Assembly (NCBI GenBank): GCA_002479645.1
Contig: DLOO01000044.1
Span: 12,210 to 26,317 of the forward strand
Direction of reading: 5' to 3'
DNA: 14,108 bases
From: Lachnoclostridium sp. UBA7482
GTDB lineage: Bacteria; Bacillota; Clostridia; Lachnospirales; Lachnospiraceae
Below the pieces are notes generated by a model, which saw only the letters and a list, made by a program, of their open reading frames with translations, did not search any database and had not been told where the DNA came from. Every line of letters starts with the position of its first letter. Within the stretch, counting starts at the first letter, position 1. The position numbers and the translations under genes are program-made. Positions 6,758-12,859 of this stretch are shown piece by piece.

Positions 6758-7639
6758 ATGAGTTACGGTAAGGAGTATGGAGAACTGAATTTTACGGACG
6801 ACTTTATGTTTTGTAAGATTCTGAATAACGACGAGGAACTGTGTAAAGAACTATTGGAGCTTCTTCTGGGACGCAAGGTAAGCGAGATAACATACCGGCA
6901 TACCCAGGAGGATATCAAAATTACATCTGACGGAAGAGGGGTTCGCCTGGATGTTTATCTGGAAGATGACAAGAATTCTGTGTATGATATTGAGATGCAG
7001 ACAACATGGAAGAAAAACCTGCCCCAAAGGAGCCGGTATTATCAGGGGATGATTGACCTGAACCAGATTGAGGCAGGAATGGATTTTGATGAACTGAAAA
7101 AAAGCTATGTAATTTTTATTTCGTTGAAAAATCCTTTTGACGGAGTGCTGCACAAATATACGTTTGAGAGTATCTGCGCAGAGGATAACAGAATCCGGCT
7201 GAATGACGGCGCAAAAAAGATTTTTGTTACCCCGGAGGGAACGGCAAATGATGTTAGCGAAGGGCTGAGGGAATTCCTCGGGTACCTTGTGGGAAATGCA
7301 CCGCAAAGCAGCTTTACGAAGAAAGTTATGAGCGCCGTGCAGAAAGCGCGGGAGCACGAAGAATGGAGGCAGGAGTATATGACGTTGTTAATGAGAGACC
7401 GGGAAAAGTTTCAGGAAGGCAAAGAGGCCGGACTCCGGATTGGCATTGAGCAAGGCATCGAGCAAGGCATCGAGCAGGGCATCGAGCAAGGCATCGAGCA
7501 AGGCATGGAACAAGCGATCCGGCGGTTCCTTAAAAATGGCTGCTCCCCTGAGTTTGTGGCAGAGGTTCTGCAGATGGATCTGGAAGAGGTGCAGGCTCTT
7601 ACCGAGCAGGAAGAGGAACCGGGTATCCGTTTGGAATAA
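6758..7639 (+). CDS. Rpn-family recombination-promoting nuclease / PD-(D/E)XK transposase-like protein
   Basis: This 293-aa protein has the family start (NFTDDFMFCKIL), then the nuclease core RLDVY with D65 and YDIEMQ with E79 and Q81, the D...E-x-Q form of PD-(D/E)XK. A helical middle leads to six copies of a four-residue GIEQ-type repeat (residues 229-252) and a C-terminal helical domain (FVAEVLQMDLEEVQAL). Rpn proteins are DNA endonucleases linked to phage defence, and in several of them a short C-terminal protein made from an internal start neutralises the nuclease. A candidate internal start is at 7379. AAGGAGG is about 5 nt before the main ATG. The last 22 residues recur in the protein at 12994-13668. 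Confidence 0.92.
   Translation: MSYGKEYGELNFTDDFMFCKILNNDEELCKELLELLLGRKVSEITYRHTQEDIKITSDGRGVRLDVYLEDDKNSVYDIEMQTTWKKNLPQRSRYYQGMIDLNQIEAGMDFDELKKSYVIFISLKNPFDGVLHKYTFESICAEDNRIRLNDGAKKIFVTPEGTANDVSEGLREFLGYLVGNAPQSSFTKKVMSAVQKAREHEEWRQEYMTLLMRDREKFQEGKEAGLRIGIEQGIEQGIEQGIEQGIEQGMEQAIRRFLKNGCSPEFVAEVLQMDLEEVQALTEQEEEPGIRLE
7379..7639 (+). CDS. Candidate internally initiated short Rpn product (RpnS-like)
   Basis: An in-frame ATG at 7379 (Met208 of the full-length protein) has GGAGG at 7365-7369, 9 nt upstream, and AGGAG at 7371-7375. Initiation there would give an 86-aa protein with the GIEQ repeats and the C-terminal helical domain but no nuclease core. This is the architecture reported for intragenic Rpn antitoxins. 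The sequence shows only the start site and ribosome-binding motif; that it is used is inferred. Confidence 0.45.
   Translation: MTLLMRDREKFQEGKEAGLRIGIEQGIEQGIEQGIEQGIEQGMEQAIRRFLKNGCSPEFVAEVLQMDLEEVQALTEQEEEPGIRLE
7442..7513 (+). repeat. 12-bp tandem repeat in the Rpn gene (six units)
   Basis: The unit GGCATCGAGCAA is repeated six times from 7442 to 7513. The middle four are nearly identical and the first and last are diverged. Each unit encodes Gly-Ile-Glu-Gln (Gly-Met-Glu-Gln in the last), so gain or loss of units keeps the frame and changes the linker length between nuclease and C-terminal domain. Confidence 0.95.
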
Positions 7640-7669
7640 CCATCTTAAAGAATGAAGAATGAATATGTA

Positions 7670-7690
7670 ACTGTCTCAATTTGAGACAGT
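7670..7690. repeat. Palindrome copy 5 (centre T, 7680)
   Basis: This copy is preceded by ATGAATATGTA, the same bases that form the end of the NUDIX and parA frames, but here no gene ends there: the Rpn stop is 31 bp upstream. It begins the duplicated leader segment described at 12839. Confidence 0.92.
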
Positions 7691-7694
7691 AGGT

Positions 7695-7755
7695 AAAGGA
7701 CAACTGTTTTGTACTTTCGGAAATGAAAGTACAGTTCGGGAGTCCTTTTCTTTTT
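7695..7755 (+). promoter_or_regulatory. Structured leader A, terminator-like, before the SpoVG-like gene
   Basis: Outer stem AAAGGAC (7695-7701) with GTCCTTT (7742-7748), a short AACT/AGTT helix, and inner stem GTACTTTC (7711-7718) with GAAAGTAC (7725-7732). The 3' side runs into CTTTTCTTTTT, so the whole fold looks like an intrinsic terminator. It ends 28 bp before the start codon. Leaders B and C share its 3' part. Confidence 0.75.
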
Positions 7756-7783
7756 GGAAAAAATAAAAAAAGGAGAAAGCGTT

Positions 7784-8548
7784 ATGCGACCGAAACAGCT
7801 GACATTTGGCGAGAGCGTTAATGGATTAGAAGGCCCACGCCTGAAAATCCGGATTCGGATGACCGGCCACGATGGTCCGATTAAGGCAATCGGAATGATA
7901 ACCGTTGCCTCGGCGGTAACGATATATCCCGTCCGAATTATGGAGGGGAAAAACGGCATATTTGCAGCTCTGCCGCAGCAGGAACGTAAAGGCGCCTGGA
8001 GAGATGTCGTTTACCCGGTTAACCGCAGCGCAAGAGATTATCTGCAGGAGAATGTCGTTGCGGCCTTCCACAAGAACAAGGATAAAGGACAATCGGAAAC
8101 GGTTATACAGGGATATTGTCATCCCAAAATGCAGGCGCTGGTAGTACCGGTAACGAAAGCAGGCAGTAACCTGGCTGCGATGGCATCGGTTGTAATGGAA
8201 GACATTAAGATCGATGGAATATCAGTGTACCGCAACCGGGACGGGAGCCTGAAACTATATTATCCGCAGCGGCGTTGGGTAGAGAATGGCGAAAGTCGAA
8301 TAGCGGATATTGTCTTACTGACAGACACCTATAAAGAGGAGCTGTGCGAATTAGTCACAAAAGAATATCACAGAGTATGTAAACGTGAGAATTCGGAACG
8401 CCCGATCGCAAAACTGTCTCAATTTGAGACAGCAAAAAATCATACGCCGGAGATGCCTGTTCACAATCAGTTTCATAATTTTGATCAAAGGGATTACTCG
8501 GAAGAAGAGTGGAAACAGATAGAACTCTGGATGCTTAAACGTACCTGA
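7784..8548 (+). CDS. Protein with two SpoVG-like domains
   Basis: This 254-aa protein appears to hold two SpoVG domains. SpoVG is a roughly 90-aa nucleic-acid-binding regulator that usually acts as a single-domain dimer. Domain 1 (about 19-97) has the expected pattern: KAIGMITVASAVTIYPVRI, then NGIFAALP, then WRDVVYPVN. Domain 2 (about 129-197) repeats it more loosely: LAAMASVVMEDIKIDGISVY, then GSLKLYYPQRR, then ADIVLL. A polar tail of 55 residues follows and contains palindrome copy 6 read as LSQFET. The start at 7784 is chosen because AAAGGAGAAAG lies at the right distance; an in-frame ATG at 7754 lies in the leader T tract without an SD. Role in the element is probably regulatory. Confidence 0.75.
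   Translation: MRPKQLTFGESVNGLEGPRLKIRIRMTGHDGPIKAIGMITVASAVTIYPVRIMEGKNGIFAALPQQERKGAWRDVVYPVNRSARDYLQENVVAAFHKNKDKGQSETVIQGYCHPKMQALVVPVTKAGSNLAAMASVVMEDIKIDGISVYRNRDGSLKLYYPQRRWVENGESRIADIVLLTDTYKEELCELVTKEYHRVCKRENSERPIAKLSQFETAKNHTPEMPVHNQFHNFDQRDYSEEEWKQIELWMLKRT
8414..8432. repeat. Palindrome copy 6, inside the SpoVG-like gene (centre T, 8423)
   Basis: CTGTCTCAA-T-TTGAGACAG is read in the same codon phase as copy 2 in parA (Leu-Ser-Gln-Phe-Glu-Thr). It falls in the non-conserved tail of the protein. Confidence 0.92.
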
Positions 8549-8602
8549 GACATGAGCGATTCCGGAGGGATCAGACCGCAGGGAATCCGGCGAGAGTAAA
8601 TA

Positions 8603-8623
8603 ACTGTCTCAAATTGAGACAGT
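8603..8623. repeat. Palindrome copy 7 (centre A, 8613)
   Basis: ACTGTCTCAA-A and its complement lie directly in front of the ribosome site (GGAAAGGAGG) of the 35-aa ORF at 8639, with no space between them for a promoter. Confidence 0.92.
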
Positions 8624-8638
8624 GGAAAGGAGGTCAGC

Positions 8639-8746
8639 ATGAAGTACGTTATTGAGGTGGAACCAAACGAAAAAACATTGAAAGAAAAATTGGAAAAACT
8701 CATCTTGCAAAAGAAAGAAGAAAAAGAAAAGGAGAAAACGAAGTAA
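8639..8746 (+). CDS. Small lysine-rich 35-aa ORF, translationally coupled to DUF5688
   Basis: This short frame starts with ATG after an almost perfect AAAGGAGG (5 nt spacing) and encodes MKYVIEVEPNEKTLKEKLEK, then a Lys/Glu-rich tail ending KTK. Its stop shares a base with the next start (TAATG at 8744-8748), so the two genes are coupled, and the next gene's AAGGAG lies inside this frame. A short strand-helix N-terminus followed by a charged helix is all that can be read. The excellent ribosome site and the overlap make it a real translated frame; it may be a leader peptide or a small DNA- or RNA-binding protein. Confidence 0.75.
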   Translation: MKYVIEVEPNEKTLKEKLEKLILQKKEEKEKEKTK

Positions 8747-9672
8747 TGAACCGGAAAGAGAAGTTTTTGGAGGAGATGCGTCATTTCATGGAGGACGCTA
8801 CAGGGATGGATTGGAAAACCATTCAGGTAGCCAAAAATCAAAGTGTATTGGATGGATTAGTTGCGAAGGTCGAGGACGGCGCGACGCCGGTGATGTACGT
8901 CAATGATTTGTATGAGCGTGTGACTGCCGGGATGCCCTTCGAGTCCGCGTGTACAGAGCTGTTACACCGATATTTCAATATCAATTTGCCAAAGCTGAAG
9001 ATAGAAGCTTTGCTGAAGGATTGGGAGAATGCCGTTACGGTTGATCTGGTCGCCATTAAAGGTAATCAGGAATATTTGAAAGATAAAGCATTCACGGAGT
9101 ATTTGGATATGGCAAAAATATACCGGATTCAGCTTCCCGGGAATACGTTACCGGATGCTAGGGCGTCCGTTGTTGTTACGGAAGCCCTATTGCAGGCTAT
9201 GGGTACGTCACTTGAAAATCTTGATGCCATTGCAATGCGGAACTCAATACAGCATGAGCCGTTGCGCATCGACAGTATGCAATCCATATTACATACCATG
9301 ATCCGGGAGAACATGGCGGAGGATATGGCAGAGGAAATCATTCAGGAATTAAAACTGGAAAACGACATGTACATTTTAAGCAATGCCTCAAAGGTTAATG
9401 GTGCGATTGCGATGCTGTATCCTCATGCGCTTGATGCCGTCTGTAAGGTGATGGATACCGAGGAACTGTATGTACTCCCAGCTTCGCGGCATGAGGTAAT
9501 TTGTGTACGTGCCAAGGATATGGAGCCGGAACAGCTTCTTTCCATGGTTAAGGAGATCAATGCGACGCAAGTGGCGCCGGAGGATCGATTGACTGATCAG
9601 GTATATGCGTACAATGCAGAAGAAGGTCTGACACTAGCGACTGATGAACCAATCATGACAATCATTATGTGA
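8746..9672 (+). CDS. DUF5688 family protein
   Basis: This 308-aa protein resembles the DUF5688 family, common in mobile elements of Lachnospiraceae and of unknown function. Recognisable parts are the early VMYVNDLYERVTAGMPFESA segment (about 48-67), the repeated acidic helices, and the signature YVLPASRHEVICV near residue 245. It is soluble, without a signal peptide. It starts in the TAATG overlap with the 35-aa ORF. It ends with IIM, another terminal Met, and TGA. The ssb gene follows after 45 bp with no terminator, so the 35-aa ORF, this gene and ssb probably share a transcript. The family call rests on remembered motifs. Confidence 0.72.
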   Translation: MNRKEKFLEEMRHFMEDATGMDWKTIQVAKNQSVLDGLVAKVEDGATPVMYVNDLYERVTAGMPFESACTELLHRYFNINLPKLKIEALLKDWENAVTVDLVAIKGNQEYLKDKAFTEYLDMAKIYRIQLPGNTLPDARASVVVTEALLQAMGTSLENLDAIAMRNSIQHEPLRIDSMQSILHTMIRENMAEDMAEEIIQELKLENDMYILSNASKVNGAIAMLYPHALDAVCKVMDTEELYVLPASRHEVICVRAKDMEPEQLLSMVKEINATQVAPEDRLTDQVYAYNAEEGLTLATDEPIMTIIM

Positions 9673-9674
9673 GA

Positions 9675-9706
9675 CAAAGGGATTGAAAGTCTCCCTTTGG
9701 GAAAGG
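9675..9706 (+). promoter_or_regulatory. Two mutually exclusive hairpins at the ssb ribosome site
   Basis: CAAAGGGA (9675-9682) pairs perfectly with TCCCTTTG (9692-9699). CCTTT (9694-9698) can instead pair with AAAGG (9702-9706), which is the ssb ribosome site. The first fold frees the site and the second covers it. There is no T tract, so it is not a terminator. Confidence 0.4.
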
Positions 9707-9717
9707 AAAAACCAGAT

Positions 9718-10134
9718 ATGAATAAGATTATTTTGATAGGACGTCTCACCAGAGACCCCGAAATTCGTTATTCCCAAGGCACCAATGCTACGGCAGTTGG
9801 CCGCTATACATTAGCTGTAGATCGCAGATTTAAGCGTGAAGGACAGCCGGAGGCAGATTTTATCAGCTGTACCGTATTCGGTAAGGGCGCGGAATTCGCG
9901 GAGAAGTATTTCCGTCAGGGCACGAAGATTGCCGTTACCGGTAGTCTTCAGCAGGACAACTATACCAATAAGAACGGCGAGAAGGTTTACAGCTTTCAGG
10001 TCATTATTGATGAACAGGAATTTGCTGAGAGTAAGAGTGCATCCGGCGCCGGTACCAGTCTAAGCGGTACGGTTGATGCCGGTGGATTTATGAACATTCC
10101 GGATGGAATTGAGGCTGAGCTTCCGTTTACCTGA
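9718..10134 (+). CDS. ssb: Single-stranded DNA-binding protein
   Basis: This 138-aa SSB binds single-stranded DNA in replication, repair and element transfer. The OB-fold begins MNKIILIGRLTRDPEIRYSQ and continues with AVGRYTLAVDR, then DFISCTVFGKGAEFAEKY, then KIAVTGSLQQDNYTN; the tail ends EAELPFT, a weak form of the acidic DDDIPF tip that docks partner proteins, with an extra Thr. The linker is short (about 25 residues). The start at 9718 gives the normal SSB N-terminus; GAAAGGA lies 10 nt upstream, and a start at 9697 would add seven non-conserved residues. As a second SSB beside the chromosomal one it would serve the element's own DNA. Confidence 0.96.
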   Translation: MNKIILIGRLTRDPEIRYSQGTNATAVGRYTLAVDRRFKREGQPEADFISCTVFGKGAEFAEKYFRQGTKIAVTGSLQQDNYTNKNGEKVYSFQVIIDEQEFAESKSASGAGTSLSGTVDAGGFMNIPDGIEAELPFT

Positions 10135-10141
10135 TGGGAGT

Positions 10142-10160
10142 GTGTCTCAAATTGAGACAG
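10142..10160. repeat. Palindrome copy 8 (centre A, 10151)
   Basis: The 17-bp core is perfect, while the outer bases (GTG/CAG) are asymmetric. It is followed directly by GGGAAGGAGG, the ribosome site of the 44-aa ORF, the same layout as copy 7. Confidence 0.9.
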
Positions 10161-10176
10161 TGGGAAGGAGGTAGCA

Positions 10177-10311
10177 ATGAAGGAATTAGAAGAACTTGAG
10201 CCAGCAGGTTATATTTTTACGCCGGGTGAATGTGACCCAGAGGATGTTATTGAATCAATGGAGGCAGAAGATGACCGAGAACGTGAGAACAAAGATCAAA
10301 GACGGTCGTAA
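10177..10311 (+). CDS. Small acidic 44-aa ORF overlapping the ArdC-like gene
   Basis: The frame starts at an ATG 6 nt after a strong AAGGAGG and encodes MKELEELEPAGYIFTPGECD, then an acidic helix and a charged tail ending DQRRS. It runs 41 nt into the ArdC-like gene in another frame and contains that gene's GGAGG site, so the two are likely coupled. It is strongly acidic (a run of Glu/Asp), a property of DNA-mimic or inhibitor peptides, but no family can be named. The ribosome site is better than that of most neighbours. Confidence 0.7.
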   Translation: MKELEELEPAGYIFTPGECDPEDVIESMEAEDDRERENKDQRRS

Positions 10312-11209
10312 AGCAATGGTGAGCCGGTTTCTGGAACGGATGCAGGATGGTATAATGCCATGGCAATGCCCTTGGGCTGTGGAGGCATTGCATCCGCAAA
10401 ATCCATATACCAACATCATTTATCGCGGCGGAAATCGGTTGCGGCTATGGGATGCTATATTTGAGGAAAACTACACCGATCCGCGCTGGATGACTTATAA
10501 CCAGATTCAGGGGGCAGGATTCCGACTGAAGGACGCGAAAGGTAAGGGGGTGCTTTTGGAGCATTGGCGTTATACGGAAATCCGCAAAACTGAAAACGAA
10601 AAAGGCGAGAAGATTCGCGAAGAGGTTCCTCTCAGAAAACCGGTACCGGGTTATTTCTACGTGTTTAACGGTAAACATATAGAGGGGTTGCCTCCGCTCG
10701 ATAAGGCAGAGCAGCATTTGTCGGATTTGGGTGAGAAGCTGCGCGCCTCAAGTGAATGCCCGATTAAGGAACGTGCAATTGGGAGAGCATTTTATGATCC
10801 GAGTTCCGATGAAATCAATCTGCCGGCGCGTTATGCGTTTGCACACGAAGAAGAATTTTATGCGGTAATGCTGCATGAAATGGCACATGCAACCGGACAT
10901 CCCTCTCGCTTAAATCGCCCATTGATGGTAGATATGGAGAGTGAAAGCTATGGAAAAGAGGAACTGCGTGCGGAGTTGGGTTCTGCTTTTCTTCGCGCAG
11001 AACTGGGCATACCGATGGATGAATATGCGTACCAGCAGAGTGGAGCATATATCTCGTCATGGCTTAGTCTCTTGGAGAACGATCCGGACGAGCTGCTTCG
11101 CGCAGCCGCGGATGCGGAGCTTATCTGTGACCGGATAATGCAGCGCTACCAGCAGCAGCTCGAAATCCAAGAGGAAACCGAAGTGGAAGCACTTGTGCAG
11201 GGGATGTAA
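10271..11209 (+). CDS. ArdC-like antirestriction protein with zincin metallopeptidase domain
   Basis: This 312-aa protein has two domains. Residues 1-105 match the ArdC N-terminal ssDNA-binding domain (FLERMQDGIMPWQCPW, then PYTNIIYRGGNRLRLW, then WMTYNQIQ). Residues 165-300 form a zincin-like peptidase with HEMAHATGH (HExxH at 202-206) and a downstream GKEELRAELGSAF segment (228-240) that carries the third metal ligand. ArdC proteins protect incoming plasmid DNA from restriction during conjugation. The start at 10271 has GGAGG 6 nt upstream; the open frame back to 10196 has no site. The gene ends with QGM, and palindrome copy 9 abuts the stop codon. Together with ssb it suggests a conjugative element. 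Confidence 0.93.
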   Translation: MTENVRTKIKDGRKAMVSRFLERMQDGIMPWQCPWAVEALHPQNPYTNIIYRGGNRLRLWDAIFEENYTDPRWMTYNQIQGAGFRLKDAKGKGVLLEHWRYTEIRKTENEKGEKIREEVPLRKPVPGYFYVFNGKHIEGLPPLDKAEQHLSDLGEKLRASSECPIKERAIGRAFYDPSSDEINLPARYAFAHEEEFYAVMLHEMAHATGHPSRLNRPLMVDMESESYGKEELRAELGSAFLRAELGIPMDEYAYQQSGAYISSWLSLLENDPDELLRAAADAELICDRIMQRYQQQLEIQEETEVEALVQGM

Positions 11210-11227
11210 GTGTCTCAATTTGAGACA
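11210..11227. repeat. Palindrome copy 9 (centre T, 11219)
   Basis: TGTCTCAA-T-TTGAGACA is the bare 17-bp core (11211-11227), without the outer C/G pair of other copies. It begins one base after the ArdC-like stop codon. It defines the minimal conserved site. Confidence 0.9.
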
Positions 11228-11232
11228 ATGGG

Positions 11233-11345
11233 AAGAAACCCGCAAGGAAGGAATTTTTTTCTTCCTGGTTTTTCCCCATAGAAATATGCACCTCCAAAAG
11301 TGTCTAACTTTTGGGGTGCATATCAGTGCGGGAGTTCTTTTCTTT
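11233..11345 (+). promoter_or_regulatory. Structured leader C, terminator-like, before the gene at 11395
   Basis: Outer helix AAGAA-A-CCCGC (11233-11243) pairs with GCGGG-AG-TTCTT (11328-11339). Inside are hairpin AGGAAG/CTTCCT (11245-11266) and a 16-bp hairpin (11284-11300 with 11308-11323, one bulge). The 3' side runs into CTTTTCTTTTTGG as in leaders A and B. Where A and B have GGAC/GTCC, C has AGAA/TTCT, a compensated change. From 11324 to about 11382 it is nearly identical to the segment before the gene at 12994. Confidence 0.7.
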
Positions 11346-11394
11346 TTGGCAAATATTTTGGTGGAGAAATCGGACTTTTGAAGAGGAGAGGAAA

Positions 11395-11823
11395 ATGAGG
11401 AATAAATATTTAGCAGTAAGCACAACCGAGAACGAAAAACACGTTGCATTTGATGTTAAGGTATCGGAAAATGAAAATCTTGTATCGGCAATGGCAGGAA
11501 TTAAAAATCTGACAACGGCGCAAATTTGTGAAACAAAGGATAAGGCGCAGGATCTATCGGATTTTTGGAATGAATGTTATAGAAAAAATGGTACTCATAT
11601 GTACACACAAAAAGAAATGGACAAATTCACAGCAAAACCATGTAATTTTCAAGGAAAAAACGGCTACATGGTATCGCAGATTCACAATGGGGAAGAAGTC
11701 TGTAAGCAGTTTGTGGCAGAATCATGCTACGAGACATTTTGTGAAGCAATCGGAATTGTGCCGGAAATGGAAGACGCTCTGCAGGATATCCTGCAGGAAA
11801 ACGAAATGGAATTGAGTATGTAA
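11395..11823 (+). CDS. Conserved-looking protein of unknown function (142 aa)
   Basis: This soluble, acidic, 142-aa protein begins MRNKYLAVSTTENEKHVAFD and contains TAQICETKDKAQDLSDFWNE and a cysteine-containing C-terminal half (VCKQFVAESCYETFCEAIGI) ending ELSM. No family is recognised. The beginning looks like a beta strand plus a short helix pair, and there is no signal peptide or membrane segment. The start at 11395 has GAGGAGAGG 5-8 nt upstream; the frame is open back to 11311, but that part is the structured leader. It has a better promoter-distal leader than its neighbour and is followed by a membrane protein after 57 bp, so the two probably share a transcript. Like other genes in the block it ends Met-stop. 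Confidence 0.75.
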   Translation: MRNKYLAVSTTENEKHVAFDVKVSENENLVSAMAGIKNLTTAQICETKDKAQDLSDFWNECYRKNGTHMYTQKEMDKFTAKPCNFQGKNGYMVSQIHNGEEVCKQFVAESCYETFCEAIGIVPEMEDALQDILQENEMELSM

Positions 11824-11880
11824 TTACGGTCAAAATTAGATTGATGAAAAAAGAAGTAAGGTATAGGGGAGGAATAGAGA

Positions 11881-12783
11881 ATGAAACGGTTGATGCTGCT
11901 TTTGATTTCTTGTATTTTCAATATAGTGTTTTGCGGTGTCCTTTACGAGGTAAAGACGACGCTCCCGGAATGGGGAGAAATCTGCCTTGCGGTTTTGGGG
12001 CTAGTTTGGGCGTTGGCAAACGTTGGCTATTATTGGCTTTGGATAGCGACGGATGGCGGCAAGGAAGGCTTTTTTGGGGTGATGCGGAGCTGGCGGATAG
12101 AAAGAGCTGAAAAGAAATCTGCATTATCTGGGGCAGAAGAGACGTTAGAGCACAGCAGTCCGGCAGAGAATGCAGCAGATGCCGGGTCGGAAGAGACACC
12201 GGAAACAACGCAGGCTCTGGCTCGGAAGAACTGGGAAACCATTTGCACCTACTTTCATACATACGGTTATCATCTGCTGCAGGATATGGAAATCAGCCTT
12301 TCTGTAGAGAACTTTCTATGGAAAGCTATCATCACCTATCTGTCCTCAAAATATAAGGCTCAGATAGAAAACCTTCATATTTACTTTGTTGTAAAAGAAG
12401 GCAAGCCGGGATTCCGGTATGTCTATAGGCGCAGCGGGTTTCTGGAACGGAATAAAATGTTCTTTCCGGAAGAGGACGGAGCATCGGACGCGACGCTGAT
12501 GGTGTTCCTTGTGCAGTGCGCGGTAGACCGATGGACATCAATTAAAAGTGACTTGGATGCTCCGGGCAGACTGATGCTTGAGTTCCGCAGTTTCTCGTCT
12601 AAAAACAAGATACTGTCAAAGGATGAGGTGCAGGAAATGCAAAAAGAAAATGCAGAACTGCGGAAAAAGAACGAAGAGCTGGAGGCAACGCTTCGGGACG
12701 TGAGAATAGAAAAAGCAAAGGCCGAAGCGACAATCCAATACGTTTCCGAGAAGCTTAAATTGCTGGGGGGATATGGAGAGTAG
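11881..12783 (+). CDS. Two-helix membrane protein with C-terminal coiled coil, unknown function
   Basis: This 300-aa protein has two transmembrane helices near the N-terminus (about 4-22 and 33-56), a 60-residue low-complexity Ala/Glu/Ser/Thr linker, a folded cytoplasmic domain (about 105-240; contains ICTYFHTYGYHLLQDMEISL and FRYVYRRSGFLE), then a coiled coil (about 245-290: KENAELRKKNEELEATLRDV). No family is recognised. GGGGAGG lies 8 nt before the ATG. No palindrome stands before it, which fits a shared transcript with the gene at 11395. Two-helix membrane proteins with cytoplasmic sensing domains occur in defence operons, but nothing here proves such a role. Confidence 0.75.
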   Translation: MKRLMLLLISCIFNIVFCGVLYEVKTTLPEWGEICLAVLGLVWALANVGYYWLWIATDGGKEGFFGVMRSWRIERAEKKSALSGAEETLEHSSPAENAADAGSEETPETTQALARKNWETICTYFHTYGYHLLQDMEISLSVENFLWKAIITYLSSKYKAQIENLHIYFVVKEGKPGFRYVYRRSGFLERNKMFFPEEDGASDATLMVFLVQCAVDRWTSIKSDLDAPGRLMLEFRSFSSKNKILSKDEVQEMQKENAELRKKNEELEATLRDVRIEKAKAEATIQYVSEKLKLLGGYGE

Positions 12784-12814
12784 TTAATAGAACAATTTTG
12801 CACAAAAGGTGTAT

Positions 12815-12843
12815 TTGACAAAGCGGATAATATACCATAGAAT
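12815..12843 (+). promoter_or_regulatory. Promoter before palindrome copy 10 and leader B
   Basis: Consensus TTGACA (12815-12820), 17-bp spacer, TAGAAT (12838-12843). The expected start near 12850 puts the palindrome at about +10 to +30, a position where a bound protein would block transcription. This is the only copy with so clear a promoter just in front of it. Confidence 0.7.
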
Positions 12844-12859
12844 GAAGAATGAATATGTA

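Noticed and set aside
6851..7357. Minus-strand 168-aa frame opposite the Rpn gene
   Set aside because: Shadow of a gene with a consensus promoter and recognisable catalytic motifs.
10196..10270. Longer start for the ArdC-like protein
   Set aside because: No ribosome site before 10196, and the extension overlaps the 44-aa ORF. The ATG at 10271 has GGAGG 6 nt upstream and begins the conserved domain.
11824..11846. An eleventh palindrome after the 11395 gene
   Set aside because: The stretch has the Met-stop context and TCAAAATTAGA, but the arms are not symmetrical; at most a decayed copy.
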